From positions 29,947,310 to 30,011,309 of the forward strand of contig NC_091340.1 in assembly GCF_038502225.1 (NCBI RefSeq): a stretch of DNA of 64,000 bases. The letters run 5' to 3'. The translations under genes and the position numbers were made by a program. The DNA is from Cherax quadricarinatus (Eukaryota; Arthropoda; Malacostraca; Decapoda; Parastacidae). The notes under the pieces were generated by a model. That model made no database searches and was not told the origin of the DNA. It saw nothing but the letters and a program-made list of their open reading frames with translations. Positions 14,037-24,889 of this stretch are shown here, piece after piece; within the stretch, counting starts at the first letter, position 1, and every line of letters starts with the position of its first letter.

Positions 14037-14280
14037 AACCAAATACTCCTAATTAACATATTTGTTCAAGCGGACCGATAGTAGGAGGCAAATTAAGTTC
14101 ATTTCTGAACATAAATACGTGAACATTGTGCCGTGAATGTTGAATGGTTGCTGGGCCAGCACAACTGTTCGTTCGTTCGTCGCAGACTCATGCATGACTT
14201 GCAGTACAGTCAAGCATTTTTATGCAGTTGTATGTATTATTTGGCCTCCAGTTGGTATGTATGATTTAGTGCAGGGACGC
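14037..14280. other. Unassigned spacer
   Basis: Non-repetitive stretch between satellite and microsatellite; nothing recognised. Confidence 0.5.
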
Positions 14281-14391
<111 letters not shown>

Positions 14392-14639
14392 TGGCGTATT
14401 GTTATTTAGAACTGCATATATACGTGGAGGTGTGTTGATGTTTCGCCCACGTATATTCAGTCACAGCCGTTGCAAGGAATGTGTGTATATCTCTGTCGTA
14501 GTTTAAACAGTGTAGATATCGTCCATCACTGGTGATGTTCGTGATGGTAGTCGAGACAATGGTGGACATTTGCGTTACGGTACTGGAGAGGTGCTTAGCA
14601 ATAGAGTTGTCTGGGAAAGCTACATATCTGTATATCTTA

Positions 14640-14865
14640 ATGTTTCGTCTAAGTGAATTAAAGATGATTCCAAGACAACAGTACATAAGTGTTAGCAAAC
14701 AGAACAGAATCCTTGGCTTCATATCAAGGAGCATAAACAATAGGAGTCCTCAGGTTGTTCTTCAACTCCATATATCATCGGTCAGGCCTTATTTAGATTA
14801 TGCTGCGCAGTTCTGGTCACAGTAATACAGAATAGAGAGTGCACAGGACCTGCAGTCTCTGGTGA
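14640..14865 (+). pseudogene. LINE fragment, region C-terminal to the reverse transcriptase
   Basis: A frame around 14680-14825 reads NRILGFI-x-R, then a V-x-x-VRPYLDYAAQFWS box. This corresponds to the 'Y..YVRPILEYAAPVWN' box of the CR1/L2-type copies in the same window but is clearly a different family. A stop follows immediately at the end of the box (14823), and neither the catalytic domain nor a 3' end is visible. Confidence 0.55.
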
Positions 14866-14875
14866 AATGAGGATA

Positions 14876-14975
14876 ATTCATGGAACGGGTGGGATTTGAA
14901 CCCATAGCAAGTGAGTCACAAAACTTAGTGGTCAGTGGGTTAACCACTGGGCCAGGTGGCTCTAATTAGATTCGT
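14876..14975 (-). mobile_element. tRNA-derived SINE fragment
   Basis: Minus-strand A-box-like TGGCCCAGTGG (14944-14954) and B-box-like GGGTTCAAATCCC (14891-14903). The head shares GGTTAACC-CACTG with the 20-bp satellite at 34.8 kb. Confidence 0.65.
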
Positions 14976-15385
14976 CCAACTAGGTATATTTCTATATACT
15001 ATAAGGAAGTTAGCATAGGCCACCACTGTGACCACAAATGCAGCTTTTGATAGGTGAATTCCGCACCAATGTGGCTTTGTCGAGCTCTAGCTCAAGTCCA
15101 TTGAAAGCCGCCATCATAAAGGGATAGTTTAGTTTCGAAAATATTTAGAGAAAAGATCATTCTTCAAGGAATTCAATACTGCAGAAACAGAGCAATTGTG
15201 AGAATGTTTATGATAGCGCTGTGTGCTTTCTTGGTGTTCTGTTGTGAGTAAAACGGAAGATGCCTTTGGTCGGTGGATGTACTGTAGACTTTGTAAACAC
15301 AACTCACGATCAGATTTACACAGTAGAACATCGAGGAAAGGGTAAGTTCAGTTGTTACTGTAAAGAATAGTTATAACCGCACTTT
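14976..15385. other. Unassigned stretch
   Basis: No gene, RNA or repeat recognised. Confidence 0.45.
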
Positions 15386-15535
15386 TTTCAAGTGGTGGAG
15401 TGGTATGCCAGTGGAAGGCCTCGGCCAGAAAACCGGAAACTCCAGTGGCGGGTCATCATATGACATTCACCCGCGTCAGGAAACACCTGTCCCGTTTTCT
15501 GGCCAATCTTTCTTAACTAATTAACCTCAGTCGAC
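15386..15535 (+). repeat. Dispersed repeat (GGCCTCGGCCAGAAAACC family)
   Basis: Starts with a GTGGTATGCCAGTGGAAGGC box and ends with the CAGGAAACACCTGTCC box. Related copies lie at 45370-45505 (plus), 46125-46260 (plus) and 46350-46500 (minus), which shows that it is interspersed. Class unknown. Confidence 0.65.
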
Positions 15536-15880
15536 TCCCCTTCCAGTGTATATTTACTGGAAGGCTCGACCTGTTTGAGCTTATTTCGGAAAGTTAAACG
15601 TCGAAATTGTCTGATTAAATTATGACGAAAAATGTTAACATAACATCAACACATTTGTCTAATCCTTTTTAAAGGTAGTCAGTGCTAATGCTTTTGCACA
15701 CTTAATCTGTTACTTTACCTCACTATATTTCCTAAACATTTATCCCTGTAGATGTCTCTGTGACATGATAAAGTACGCTGTGAGGGGCGGAACATTGCCA
15801 GGGAAAGATCTCGTTAAGCTGTATTTGGGTCTGTTCCATGTGATGGTGTCTCCACTTGTCTCACGTAATAATGTCTCTAC
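15536..15880. other. Unassigned stretch
   Basis: AT-rich, no recognised element. Confidence 0.4.
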
Positions 15881-15994
15881 CTAGAACCTTGTATGACAGC
15901 GTCATCCAGCTTCCCTAGCACCTTCTATGATAGCTTCATTCAGCGTCCCTAGCACTTTGCATGACAGTCTCACACAGCGTCCTTAGCACTTTCA
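15881..15994. repeat. 34-bp imperfect tandem repeat, about 3 copies
   Basis: CTAG-A-CCTT-TATGA-AGC boxes at 15881, 15915 and 15949 and a partial at 15982, at 34-bp spacing, clearly diverged. Confidence 0.7.
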
Positions 15995-16151
15995 ACTTAA
16001 AACTCCCAAAGATAACACGTTCGTTTTGTTTCGTCAATTGGTTTAGGTACAGTTGATCATTCACCCTTGCTGACAAATTTTCCTAGGTAATTTACACATA
16101 TCTTACTAGGTATGATAATTTTACTAATGTGTACCTGTACCGAAATAAACT
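15995..16151. other. Unassigned stretch
   Basis: Nothing recognised. Confidence 0.4.
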
Positions 16152-16215
16152 TACAAGATGGCTGCCGAACAAGATGGCTGCCGTACAAGATGGCTGCCGT
16201 ACAAGATGGCTGCAA
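16152..16215 (+). promoter_or_regulatory. Four 16-bp repeats with YY1/Pho-like motif
   Basis: ACAAGATGGCTGCCGT is repeated four times head to tail with single changes (first ends in A, last is cut). Each copy contains AAGATGGC, the core of the YY1/Pleiohomeotic binding site. A frame through it exists but resembles nothing. It may be only a short minisatellite; the regulatory reading is inference. Confidence 0.35.
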
Positions 16216-16471
16216 AGATGTGTTCCTATTGCGAGTTCGGAAAAAAAAGAATTGTGAAGAAGTTATGTCAGGGAGAGTTGAGGTCCGCTGATATAATGAC
16301 CAATATTCTGGTTAGCTTCTCAGAACAAGAGGGAGACCAATAGTTTCCCAATAGTCATTAAGGTTTACGTAGCTGCTGCTGCTTCTTGTGTTGTCGTGTG
16401 TCACCTCTGGAAGTCTCGGCCAGATTGTACTCTTGGCAAAGAGATCGCTACTCCTGAAAGTTTGTGAGAGA
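16216..16471. other. Unassigned stretch before the 23-bp satellite
   Basis: Nothing recognised. Confidence 0.4.
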
Positions 16472-18053
16472 ATGTTGGTATTGTTACCAGTAGAGGACTA
16501 GTATTGTTACTAGTAGGAAGCTGGAATTGTTACTAGTAGAGGACTGGTATTGTTACTAGTAGAGGACTGGTATTGTTACTAGTAGAGAACTAGTATTGTT
16601 ACTAGTAGAGGACTGGTATTGTTACTAGTAGAGAACTAGTATTGTTACTAGTAGAGGACTGGTATTGTTACTAGTAGAGGACTTGCACTGTTACCAGTAG
16701 AGGACTAGTAGTGTTACTAGTAGGAAGTTGGAATTGTTACTAGTAGTGGACTGGCATTGTTGCTAGTAGAGGACTGGTATTGTTGCTAGTAAAGGACTGG
16801 TATTGTTGCTAGTAGAGGACTGGCATTGTTGCTAGTAGAGGACTGGTATTGTTGCTAGTAGAGGACTAGTACTGTTACTAGTAGAGAACTGGTATTGCTG
16901 CTAGTAGAGGACTGGTATTGTTACTAGTAGAGGACTAGTACTGTTACTAGTAGAGAACTGGTATTGTTCCTAGTAGAGGACTGGTATTGTTGCTAGTAGA
17001 GGACTAGTATTGTTGCTAGTAAAGGACTGGTATTGTTGCTAGTAGAGGACTGGCATTGTTGCTAGTAGAGGACTGGTATTGTTACTAGTAGAGGACTAGT
17101 ACTGTTACTAGGAGAGAACTGGTATTGTTCCTAGTAGAGGACTGGTATTGTTGCTAGTAGAGGACTAGTATTGTTGCTAGTAAAGGACTGGTATTGTTGC
17201 TAGTAGAGGACTGGTATTGTTGCTAGTAGAGGACTGGTATTGTTACTAGTAGAGGACTAGTATTGTTACTAGTAGGGAACTGGAATTGTTGCTAGTAGAG
17301 GACTGGTATTGTTACTAGTAGAGGACTGGTATTGTTACTAGTAGAGAACTAGTATTGTTACTAGTAGGGAACTGGAATTGTTGCTAGTAGAGGACTGGTA
17401 TTGTTACTAGTAGAGGACTGGTATTGTTACTAGTAGAGGACTGGTATTGTTACTAGTAGAGAAGTAGTACTGCTACTAGTAGAGAACTGGTATTGTTCCT
17501 AGTACAGGACTGGTATTGTTACTAGTAGAGGGCTGGTATTGTTACTAGTAGACGACTGTTATTGTTGCTAGTGGAAGACTGGTATTGATACTAGTAGAGG
17601 ACTGTTATTGTTGCTAGTAGACAACTTGTATTGTTGCTAGTAGAAGACTGGTATTGTTACTAGTAGAAGACTGGCATTGTTACTAGTAGAGGACTGGTAT
17701 TGTTAGTAGTAGAGGACTGGTATTGTTACTAGTAGAGGACTGGTATTGTTACTAGTAGAGGACTGGTATTGTTGCTAGTAGGAGACTGGTACTGTTAGTA
17801 GTAGAGAGCTGGTATTGTTGCTAGTAGAGGACTAATATTGTTACTAGTAGAGAACTTCTATTGTTACTAGTAGAGGACTGGTATTTTTACTAGTAGAGGA
17901 CTGGTATTGTTAGTAGTAGAGGACTGGTATTGTTAGTAGTAGAGGACTGGTATTGTTACTAGTAGAGGACTAATATTGTTACTAGTAGAGGACTGGTACT
18001 GTTGCTAGTAGAAGTCTGGTATTGTTACTAGTAGAGGATTGGTATTGATACTG
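16472..18053. repeat. 23-bp satellite, subfamily A
   Basis: Unit GGACTGGTATTGTTACTAGT plus AGA. Variation is concentrated at TTACTAG/TTGCTAG and GGACTGG/GAACTAG, and these variants occur in recurring runs, so multi-unit blocks were copied. Confidence 0.95.
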
Positions 18054-18490
18054 TAGTGCACTGTATAACTACTGATAGTACACTGGTATTGCTACTGAAA
18101 GAACACTGGTATTGCTACTGGTAGTACACTGATATTGCTACTGGTAATACACTGGTATTGCTACTGGTAATACACTGGTGTTGCTACTGGTAATACACTG
18201 GTATTGCTACTGGTAACACACTGGCATTGCTACTGGTAATACACTGGTATTGCTACTGGTAATACACTGGTATTGCTACTGGTAATACACTGATATTGCT
18301 ACTGGTAATACACTGGTATTGCTACTGGTAATACACTGGTATTGCTACTGGTAATACACTGGTATTGCTACTGGTAATACGCTGGTATTGCTACTGGTAA
18401 TACACTGGTATTGCTACTGGTAGTACACTGGTATTGTTACTGATAGTGCACTGGTATTGTTACTGGTAGTGGACTGGTATTGTCGCTAGG
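18054..18490. repeat. 23-bp satellite, subfamily B
   Basis: Same period and alignable unit but with ACACTGGTATTGCTACTGGT plus AAT. It joins subfamily A without a spacer, so both descend from one array in which half was replaced. Confidence 0.95.
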
Positions 18491-19752
18491 AGGTGTGTGT
18501 GCTCACCTATATTTGGCTATAGGAGTGTATTCACAGCTCCTGGCCCAGACTCTTCGCTACTATGTCCACACTCTCCCTGCTCCATGAGCTTTATCGTACC
18601 CCTTCTTAAAGCTATGTATGGATCCTGCCTCTACTACATCACTCTCAAGATTGTTCCACTTCTGGACAACTATGTGACTGAAGAAATATTTCCTAACATC
18701 CCTGTGACCCATCTGAGTTTTCAACTTTCAGTCGTAACCCTTGTTGCTGTGTCCCATCTCTGGAACATCCTGTTTCTGTCCACCTTGTCGATTCCTCTCA
18801 GTATTTTGTATGTCATTATCATATCCCACCTATCTCTCCTGTCCTCCAGTGTCGCCACGTCGATTTCCCTTAACCTCTCCTCGTAGGACATGCCCCTTAG
18901 CCCCGGGACTAGTCTTGTTGCAAACCTTAACGCTTTCTCTAGTTTTCTTACATGCTTGACTAGGTGTGGGTTCCAAACTGGTGTCGCATACTCCAATATG
19001 GGCCTAACGTACACGGTGTACAGGGTCCTGAACGATTCATTAAGATGTCGGAATGCTGTTCTTAGGTTTGCTAGGCGCCCATATGCTGCAGCAGTTATTT
19101 GGTTGATGTGCGCCTCAGGAGATGTGCCTGGTGTTAAACTTTTTCCTTGAGTGAGGTTTGTAGTCTCTGGCCCCCTAGACTGTACTCCGTCTGCGGTCTT
19201 CTTTGCCCATCCCCAATCTTCATGAATTTGCGCTTGGTAGGGTTGAACTCGAGGACCCAATTGCTGGACCAGGCTTGCAGCCTGGTCCTCGTCCGATTGA
19301 ATTCCACTAATCAACATCACATCATCTGCAAACAGGAACACTTCTGAGTCTATTCCTTCCGTCATGTCGTTCACAAATACCAGAAACAGCACTGGTCCTA
19401 GGACTGACCCCTGTGGGACCCCGTTCGTCACAAGCGCCCACTCTGACACCTCGCCACGTACCATGACTCGCTGTCGTCTTCTTTACAGGCATTCCCTGAT
19501 CCATTGTAGTGCCTTCCCTGTTATCCCTGCCTGGTCATCCAGCTTTTGCATTAATCTCGTGTGTGGAACTGTGTCAAATGCCTTCTTACAGTCCAAGAAA
19601 ATTCAATCTACCAACCCCTCTCTCTCTTGTCTTACTGCTGTCACCATGTCATAGAACTCCAGTAGGTTTGTGACACAAGATTTCCCGTCCCTGAAACCAT
19701 GTTGGCTGCTGTTGATGAGATCGTTCCTTTCTAGGTGTTCCACCACTCTTCT

Positions 19753-19754
<2 letters not shown>
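18486..19754 (-). mobile_element. CR1/L2-type LINE copy A, 5' truncated
   Basis: Minus-strand fragment of the same LINE family as the copy at 20000-22731. It runs from the reverse transcriptase middle (about 19754) through the VPQGSVLGPVLFLVF box (about 19420) and the FADDV box (about 19330) to the C-terminal KYFFSHR-like segment, and ends at a short GTGAGCACACACACC tail next to the 23-bp satellite. Deletions and frameshifts break it (for example the segment after the FADD box). The 5' end lies exactly at a (TG)n tract that is also the tail of the next copy. Dead element. Confidence 0.85.
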
Positions 19755-19849
<95 letters not shown>

Positions 19850-19862
19850 GTGTGTGCGTGTG

Positions 19863-19952
<90 letters not shown>

Positions 19953-20000
19953 TATGTGTGTGTGTGAGTGTGTGTGTATGTATGTGTATGTGAGTGTACT
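19755..20000. repeat. (TG)n microsatellite = (AC)n tail of LINE copy B
   Basis: About 240 bp of TG with a few GC and TA interruptions. On the minus strand it directly follows the LINE 3' end CAACTAGGTGAGTACAC. Confidence 0.95.
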
Positions 20001-20074
20001 CACCTAGTTGTACTCACCTAGTTGAGGTTGCGTGGGTCGAGTCCGAGCTCCTGGCCCCGCCTCTTCACTGATCG

Positions 20075-20700
20075 CTACTGGGTCACTCTCCCTGAGCCGT
20101 GAGCTTTATCATACCTCTGCTTAAAGCTATGTATGGATCCTGCCTCCACTACATCGCTTCCCAAACTATTCCACTTACTGACTACTCTGTGGCTGAAGAA
20201 ATACTTCCTAACATCCCTGTGATTTATCTGTGTCTTCAGCTTCCAACTGTGTCCCCTTGTTACTGTGTCCAATCTCTGGAACATCCTGTCTTTGTCCACC
20301 TTGTCAATTCCTCTCAGTATTTTGTATGTCGTTATCATGTCCCCCCTATCTCTCCTGTCCTCCAGTGTCGTCAGGTTGATTTCCCTTAACCTCTCCTCGT
20401 AGGACATACCTCTTAGCTCTGGGACTAGTCTTGTTGCAAACCTTTGCACTTTCTCTAGTTTCTTTACGTGCTTGGCTAGGTGTGGGTTCCAAACTGGTGC
20501 CGCATACTCCAATATGGGCCTAACGTACACGGTGTACAGGGTCCTGAATGATTCCTTACTAAGATGTCGGAATGCTGTTCTGAGGTTTGCTAGGCTCCCA
20601 TATGCTGCAGCAGTTATTTGGTTGATGTGCGCTCCAGGAGATGTGCCTGGTGTTATACTCACCCCAAGATCTTTTCCTTGAGTGAGGTTTGTAGTCTCTG
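20075..20700 (-). pseudogene. LINE copy B: C-terminal domain
   Basis: Continuation of the RT frame after the frameshift: ITPGTSP, then AAAYG-x-LANLRTAF, the YVRPILEYAAPVWN box, RFATRLVPELRGM-SYEERL, a helical stretch to DMITTYKILRGID, and KYFFSHRVVSKWNSL near the end. The same domain is present in every other copy of this family in the window, so it is the best query for counting them. Function within the element is unknown to me. Confidence 0.85.
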
Positions 20701-21438
20701 GCCCCCTAGACTGTACTCCGTCTGCGGTCTTCTTTGCCCTTCCCCAATCTTCATGACTTTGCACTTGGTGGGATTGAACTCCAGGAGCCAATTGCTTGAC
20801 CAGGTCTGCAGCCTGTCCAGATCCCTTTGTAGTTCTGCCTGGTCTTCGATCGAGTGAATTCTTCTCATCAACTTCACGTCATCTGCAAACAGGGACACCT
20901 CAGAGTCTATTCCTTCTGTCATGTCGTTCACAAATACCAGAAACAGCACTGGTCCTAGGACTGACCCCTGTGGGACCCCGCTGTTCACAGGTGCCCACTC
21001 TGACACCTCGCCACGTACCATGACTCGCTGCTGTCTTCCTGACAAGTATTCCCTGATCCATTGTAGTGCCTTCCCTGTTATCCCTGCTTGGTCCTCCAGT
21101 TTTTGCACCAATCTCTTGTGTGGAACTGTGTCAAACGCCTTCTTGCAGTCCAAGAAAATGCAATCCACCCACCCCTCTCTCTCTTGTCTTACTGCTGTCA
21201 CCATGTCATAGAACTCCAGTAGGTTTGTGACACAGGATTTCCCGTCACTGAAACCATGTTGGCTGCTGTTGATGAGATCGTTCCTTTCTAGGTGTTCCAC
21301 CACTCTTCTCCTGATAATCTTCTCCATGATTTTGCATACTATACATGTCAGTGACACTGGTCTGTAGTTTAATGTTTCATGTCTGTCTCCTTTTTTAAAG
21401 ATTGGGACTACATTAGCTGCCTTCCATGCCTCAGGCAA
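20659..21438 (-). pseudogene. LINE copy B: reverse transcriptase
   Basis: 260-residue frame with the non-LTR reverse transcriptase boxes in order: VPIFKKGD (11-18), NYRPVSLT (24-31), QHGF (60-63), FLDCKKAFDTVPH (95-107, first catalytic Asp), SGVPQGSVLGPVLF (153-166) and FADDVKL (184-190, the catalytic Asp pair). All catalytic residues are present. The frame is lost near 20675, where one T of a T-run is missing compared with copy C at 23680; the C-terminal domain continues in another frame. Confidence 0.9.
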
Positions 21439-22731
21439 TCTCCGTTTCGATAGATGTATTGAATATTGTTGTTAGTGGTACACATACCGCCTCTGGTCCC
21501 TCTCTCAATACCCATGGGGAGATGTTATCTGGCCCCATTGCCTTTGAGGTATCTAGCTCACTCAGAAGCCTCTTCACTTCTTCCTCGGTTGTGTGCACTG
21601 TGTCCAGCACATGTTGGTGTGCCCCACCTCTCCGTCTTTCTGGAGCCCCTTCTGTCTCCTCTGTGAACACTTCTTTGAATCTCTTGTTGAGTTCCTCACA
21701 TACTTCACGGTCATTTCTAGTTGTCTCTCCTCCTTCCTTCCTTAGCCTGATTACCTGGTCCTTGACTGTTGTTTTCCTCCTGATGTGGCTGTACAACAGT
21801 TTCGGGTCAGATTTGGCTTTCGCTGCTATGTCATTTTCATATTGTCTTTGGGCCTCCCTTCTTATCTGTGCATATTCGTTTCTGGCTCTACGACTGCTCT
21901 CCTTATTCTCCTGGGTCCTTTGCCTTCTATATTTCTTCCATTCCCTAGCACACTTGGTTTTTGCCTCCCTGCACCTTTGGGTAAACCATGGGCTCATCCT
22001 GGCTTTTTCATTATTCCTGTTACCCTTGGGTACAAACCTCTCCTCAGCCTCCTTGCATTTTGTTGCTACATATTCCATCATCTCATTAACTGGCTTCCCT
22101 GCCAGTTCTCTGTCCCACTGAACCCCGTTCAGGAAGTTCCTCATCCCTGTGTAGTCCCCTTTCTTGTAGTTTGGCTTCATTCGTCCTGGCCTTCCTGCTT
22201 CTCCCTCCACTTGTAGCTCTACTGTGTATTCGAAGCTTAAAACCACATGGTCACTGGCCCCAAGGGGTCTTTCATATGTGATGTCCTCGATATCTGCACT
22301 ACTCAAGGTGAATACTAAGTCCAGCCTTGCTGGTTCATCCTCTCCTCTCTCTCTTGTAGTGTCCCTTACGTGTTGGCACATGAAGTTTTCCAGTACCACC
22401 TCCATCATCTTAGCCCTCCATGTATCTTGGCCCCCATGTGGGTCCAAGTTCTCCCAATCGATCTCCTTATGGTTAAAGTCACCCATGATCAGGAGCTTTG
22501 CCCTGCATGCATGAGCTCTTCTGGCCACTCTAGCCAGTGTGTCAACCATCGCTCTATTGCTCTCGCCGTACTCTTGCCTTGGCCTCCTGCTGTTCTGTGG
22601 TGGGTTATACATCACTGCTATTACCACCTTGGGACCTCCAGAGTGAAGCGTTCCCGCTATGTAATCACTTTCTTCTCCGCTGTCTCCTCTCTTCAGCTCA
22701 TCAAAATTCCAGCGATTTTTGATTTTTGATC
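21431..22731 (-). pseudogene. LINE copy B: endonuclease part and linker
   Basis: Frame of about 400 residues counted from the first possible start at 22627, open further upstream to the (TG)n border. It shows an APE-type endonuclease: MYNPP at 6-10, the GDFN box at residues 49-52 (catalytic Asp/Asn), LDLVF at 102-106 and the C-terminal SDH box at 125-127. A basic linker follows (many K/R, about residues 200-300), then the start of the RT region with DTSKAMGPDNISP near 366-378. The N-terminal endonuclease motifs are missing through 5' truncation. A frameshift near 21435 separates it from the RT frame. Confidence 0.85.
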
Positions 22732-22732
22732 A

Positions 22733-22754
22733 GTGTGTGTGTGTGTGTGTTTGT

Positions 22755-22827
<73 letters not shown>

Positions 22828-22886
22828 CATTTCCTAGGCACATGCCGATGTGTGTGTGTGTGTGTGTGTACGTGTGTGTGTGTGTA

Positions 22887-22978
<92 letters not shown>

Positions 22979-23018
22979 CATTTGGTCCTAGGCACATGTC
23001 GGTGTGTGTGTGTGTGTG
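22733..23018. repeat. (TG)n tracts with two TTACCATTT...CACATG spacers
   Basis: Three TG tracts separated by two near-identical 25-28-bp spacers (22825-22850 and 22975-23003) that contain TTACCATTT, CCTAGGCACATG and TCGG. The same spacer appears on the opposite strand at about 56548-56575, beside another CA tract. Confidence 0.9.
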
Positions 23019-24146
23019 TGTACTCACCTATTTGTGGTTGCACGGGTCGAGTCATAGCTCCTGGCCCCGCCTCTTCACTGATTGCTACTAGGTCCTCTCT
23101 CTCCCTGCTCCATGAGCTTTATCATACCTCGCCTTAAAACTATGTATGGTTCCCGCCTCCACTACTTCACTTTCTAGACTATTCCACGACTTGACTACTC
23201 TATGACTGAAGAAATACTTCCTAACATCCCTTTGATTCATCTGAGTCTTCAACTTCCAATTGTGACCTCTTGTGTATGTGTCCCATCTCTGGAACATCCT
23301 GTCTTTGTCCACTGTGTCTATTCTGCGCAGTATTTTATATGTCGTTATCATGTCTCCCCTGACCCTCCTGGCCTCCAGTGTCGTCAGGCCGATTTCCCTC
23401 AACCTTTCTTCGTACGACAATCCCCGTAGCTCTGGGACTAGTCTTGTTGCAAACCTTTGCACCTTCTCTAATTTCTTGACGTGCTTGACTAGGTGTGGAT
23501 TCCAAACTGGTGCTGCATACTCCAGTATGGGCCTGACGTAAATGGTATACAGAGTCTTGAACGAATCCTTGCTGAGGTATCGGAACGCTATCCGTAGGTT
23601 TGCCAGGCGCCCGTATCCTGCAGCAGTTATCTGATTGATGTGCGCCTCAGGAGATATGCTCGGTGTTATACTCACCCCCAGATCTTTTTCCTTAAGTGAG
23701 GTTTGCAGTCTTTGGCCATCTAAACTATATTGTGTCTGCGGTCTTCTTTGCCTTTCCCTAATCTTCATGACTTTGCATTTGGCAGGGTTAAACTCAAGGA
23801 GCCAGTTACTGGACCAGGCTTGTAGCCTGTCCAGGTATCTTTGTAGTCCTGCCTGATCCTCATCCGATTTGATTCTTCTCATTAACTTCACATCATCTGC
23901 AAACAAGGACACTTCTGAGTCTATCCCTTCCGTTATGTCGTTCACATATACCAAGAACAGCACAGGTCCTAGGACTGACCACTGTGGAACCCCGCTTGTC
24001 ACAGGCGCCCACTCTGACACCTCGTTGCGTACCATGACTCGTTGTTGCCTCCCTGTCAGGTATTCTCTGATCCATTGCAGTGCCTTTCCTGTTATGTGTA
24101 CCTGATCCTCTAGCTTTTGCAGTAACCTCTCGTGAGGAACTGTGTC
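23019..24146 (-). mobile_element. CR1/L2-type LINE copy C, 5' truncated
   Basis: Minus-strand copy starting at the DTVPHERLLQK part of the RT and running through VTSGVPQWSVLGP (G to W change in the PQG box), FADDVKLMRR, the YVRPILEYAAPVWN box and the FFSHRVVKSWNSL end, with a 3' AGGTGAGTACAC box. One long frame (about 370 residues) is unbroken, but the PQG change and the truncation make it inactive. It starts directly beside a short (AC)4 at the 3' end of copy D, and the D frame runs into it. Confidence 0.85.
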
Positions 24147-24675
24147 GTGTGTGTACTCACCTAATTGTGGTTGCAGGGGTCGAGACTCAGCTCCTGGCCC
24201 CTCCTCTTCACTGATTGCTACTAGGTCCTCTCTCTCTCTCTCTGCTTCCTGAGCTTTATCATACCTCTTCTTAAAACTATGTATGGTTCCTGCCTCCACT
24301 ACTTCACTTGCTAGGCTATTCCACTTCCTGACGACTCTGTGACTGAAGAAATACTTCCTAACGTCTCTGTGACTCGTCAGAGTCTTCAGCTTCCAGTTGT
24401 GACCCCTTGTTCCTGTGTCCCCTCTCTGGAACATCCTATCTCTGTCCACCTTATCTATTCCCCGCAGTATCTTGTATGTCGGTATCATGTCTCCCCTGAC
24501 CCTTCTGTCCTCCAGTGTCGTCAGTCCGATTTCCCTCAACCTTTCCTCGTACGACATTCCCCTGAGCTCTGGGACTAGCCTTGTTGCAAACCTTTGTACT
24601 TTCTCTAACTTCTTGACGTGCTTGACCAGGTGTGGGTTCCAGACTGGTGCTGCATACTCCAGTATGGGCCTAACA

Positions 24676-24676
<1 letters not shown>
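24147..24676 (-). mobile_element. CR1/L2-type LINE copy D, 3' part
   Basis: Only the last 500 bases: from the PILEYAAPVWN region through RLVPELRGMSYEERLREIG to the 3' box AATTAGGTGAGTACACAC. Its 5' border is a (TG)n tract at 24677. Confidence 0.85.

Positions 24677-24740
<64 letters not shown>
24677..24740. repeat. (TG)n microsatellite
   Basis: About 32 TG units bordering LINE copy D. Confidence 0.95.
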
Positions 24741-24742
<2 letters not shown>

Positions 24743-24889
24743 GGTGGAGGCTGGTAATAACACTGCTTTATTTCGGGTCATGGCTGGAAAATTCCCCTCA
24801 GGGCCTTTATTGTGGTGTGATGGTCGCGTTGTTATGGTCGTGTTGTGGTCGTGTTGTGGTCGTGTTTGAAGTGGGGTTGCTCTTAGTTG
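24741..24889. other. Spacer with short GGTCGTGTTGT repeat
   Basis: Short stretch between microsatellite and 15-bp satellite. Three 12-bp repeats of GGTCGTGTTGT at 24835-24867; otherwise nothing recognised. Confidence 0.5.

Larger units (their letters stand above)
20001..22731 (-). mobile_element. CR1/L2-type LINE copy B, longest in window
   Basis: About 2.7 kb on the minus strand: truncated endonuclease (22731-22200), linker, reverse transcriptase (about 21440-20700), C-terminal domain (20700-20075) and a short 3' UTR. The 3' end carries two GGTGAGTACA boxes and an (AC)n tail. The 5' end is cut inside the endonuclease at a (TG)n tract. Two frameshifts divide an otherwise nearly intact frame, so this is a fairly young dead copy. 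The clade call rests on the VPQGSVLGPVLF and FADD motifs and the long conserved C-terminus; a precise clade needs a tree. Confidence 0.85.

Noticed and set aside
19755..20000. Cys/Val or Thr/His-rich proteins from TG tracts
   Set aside because: Dinucleotide repeats translate as CV/HT in all phases; no gene.
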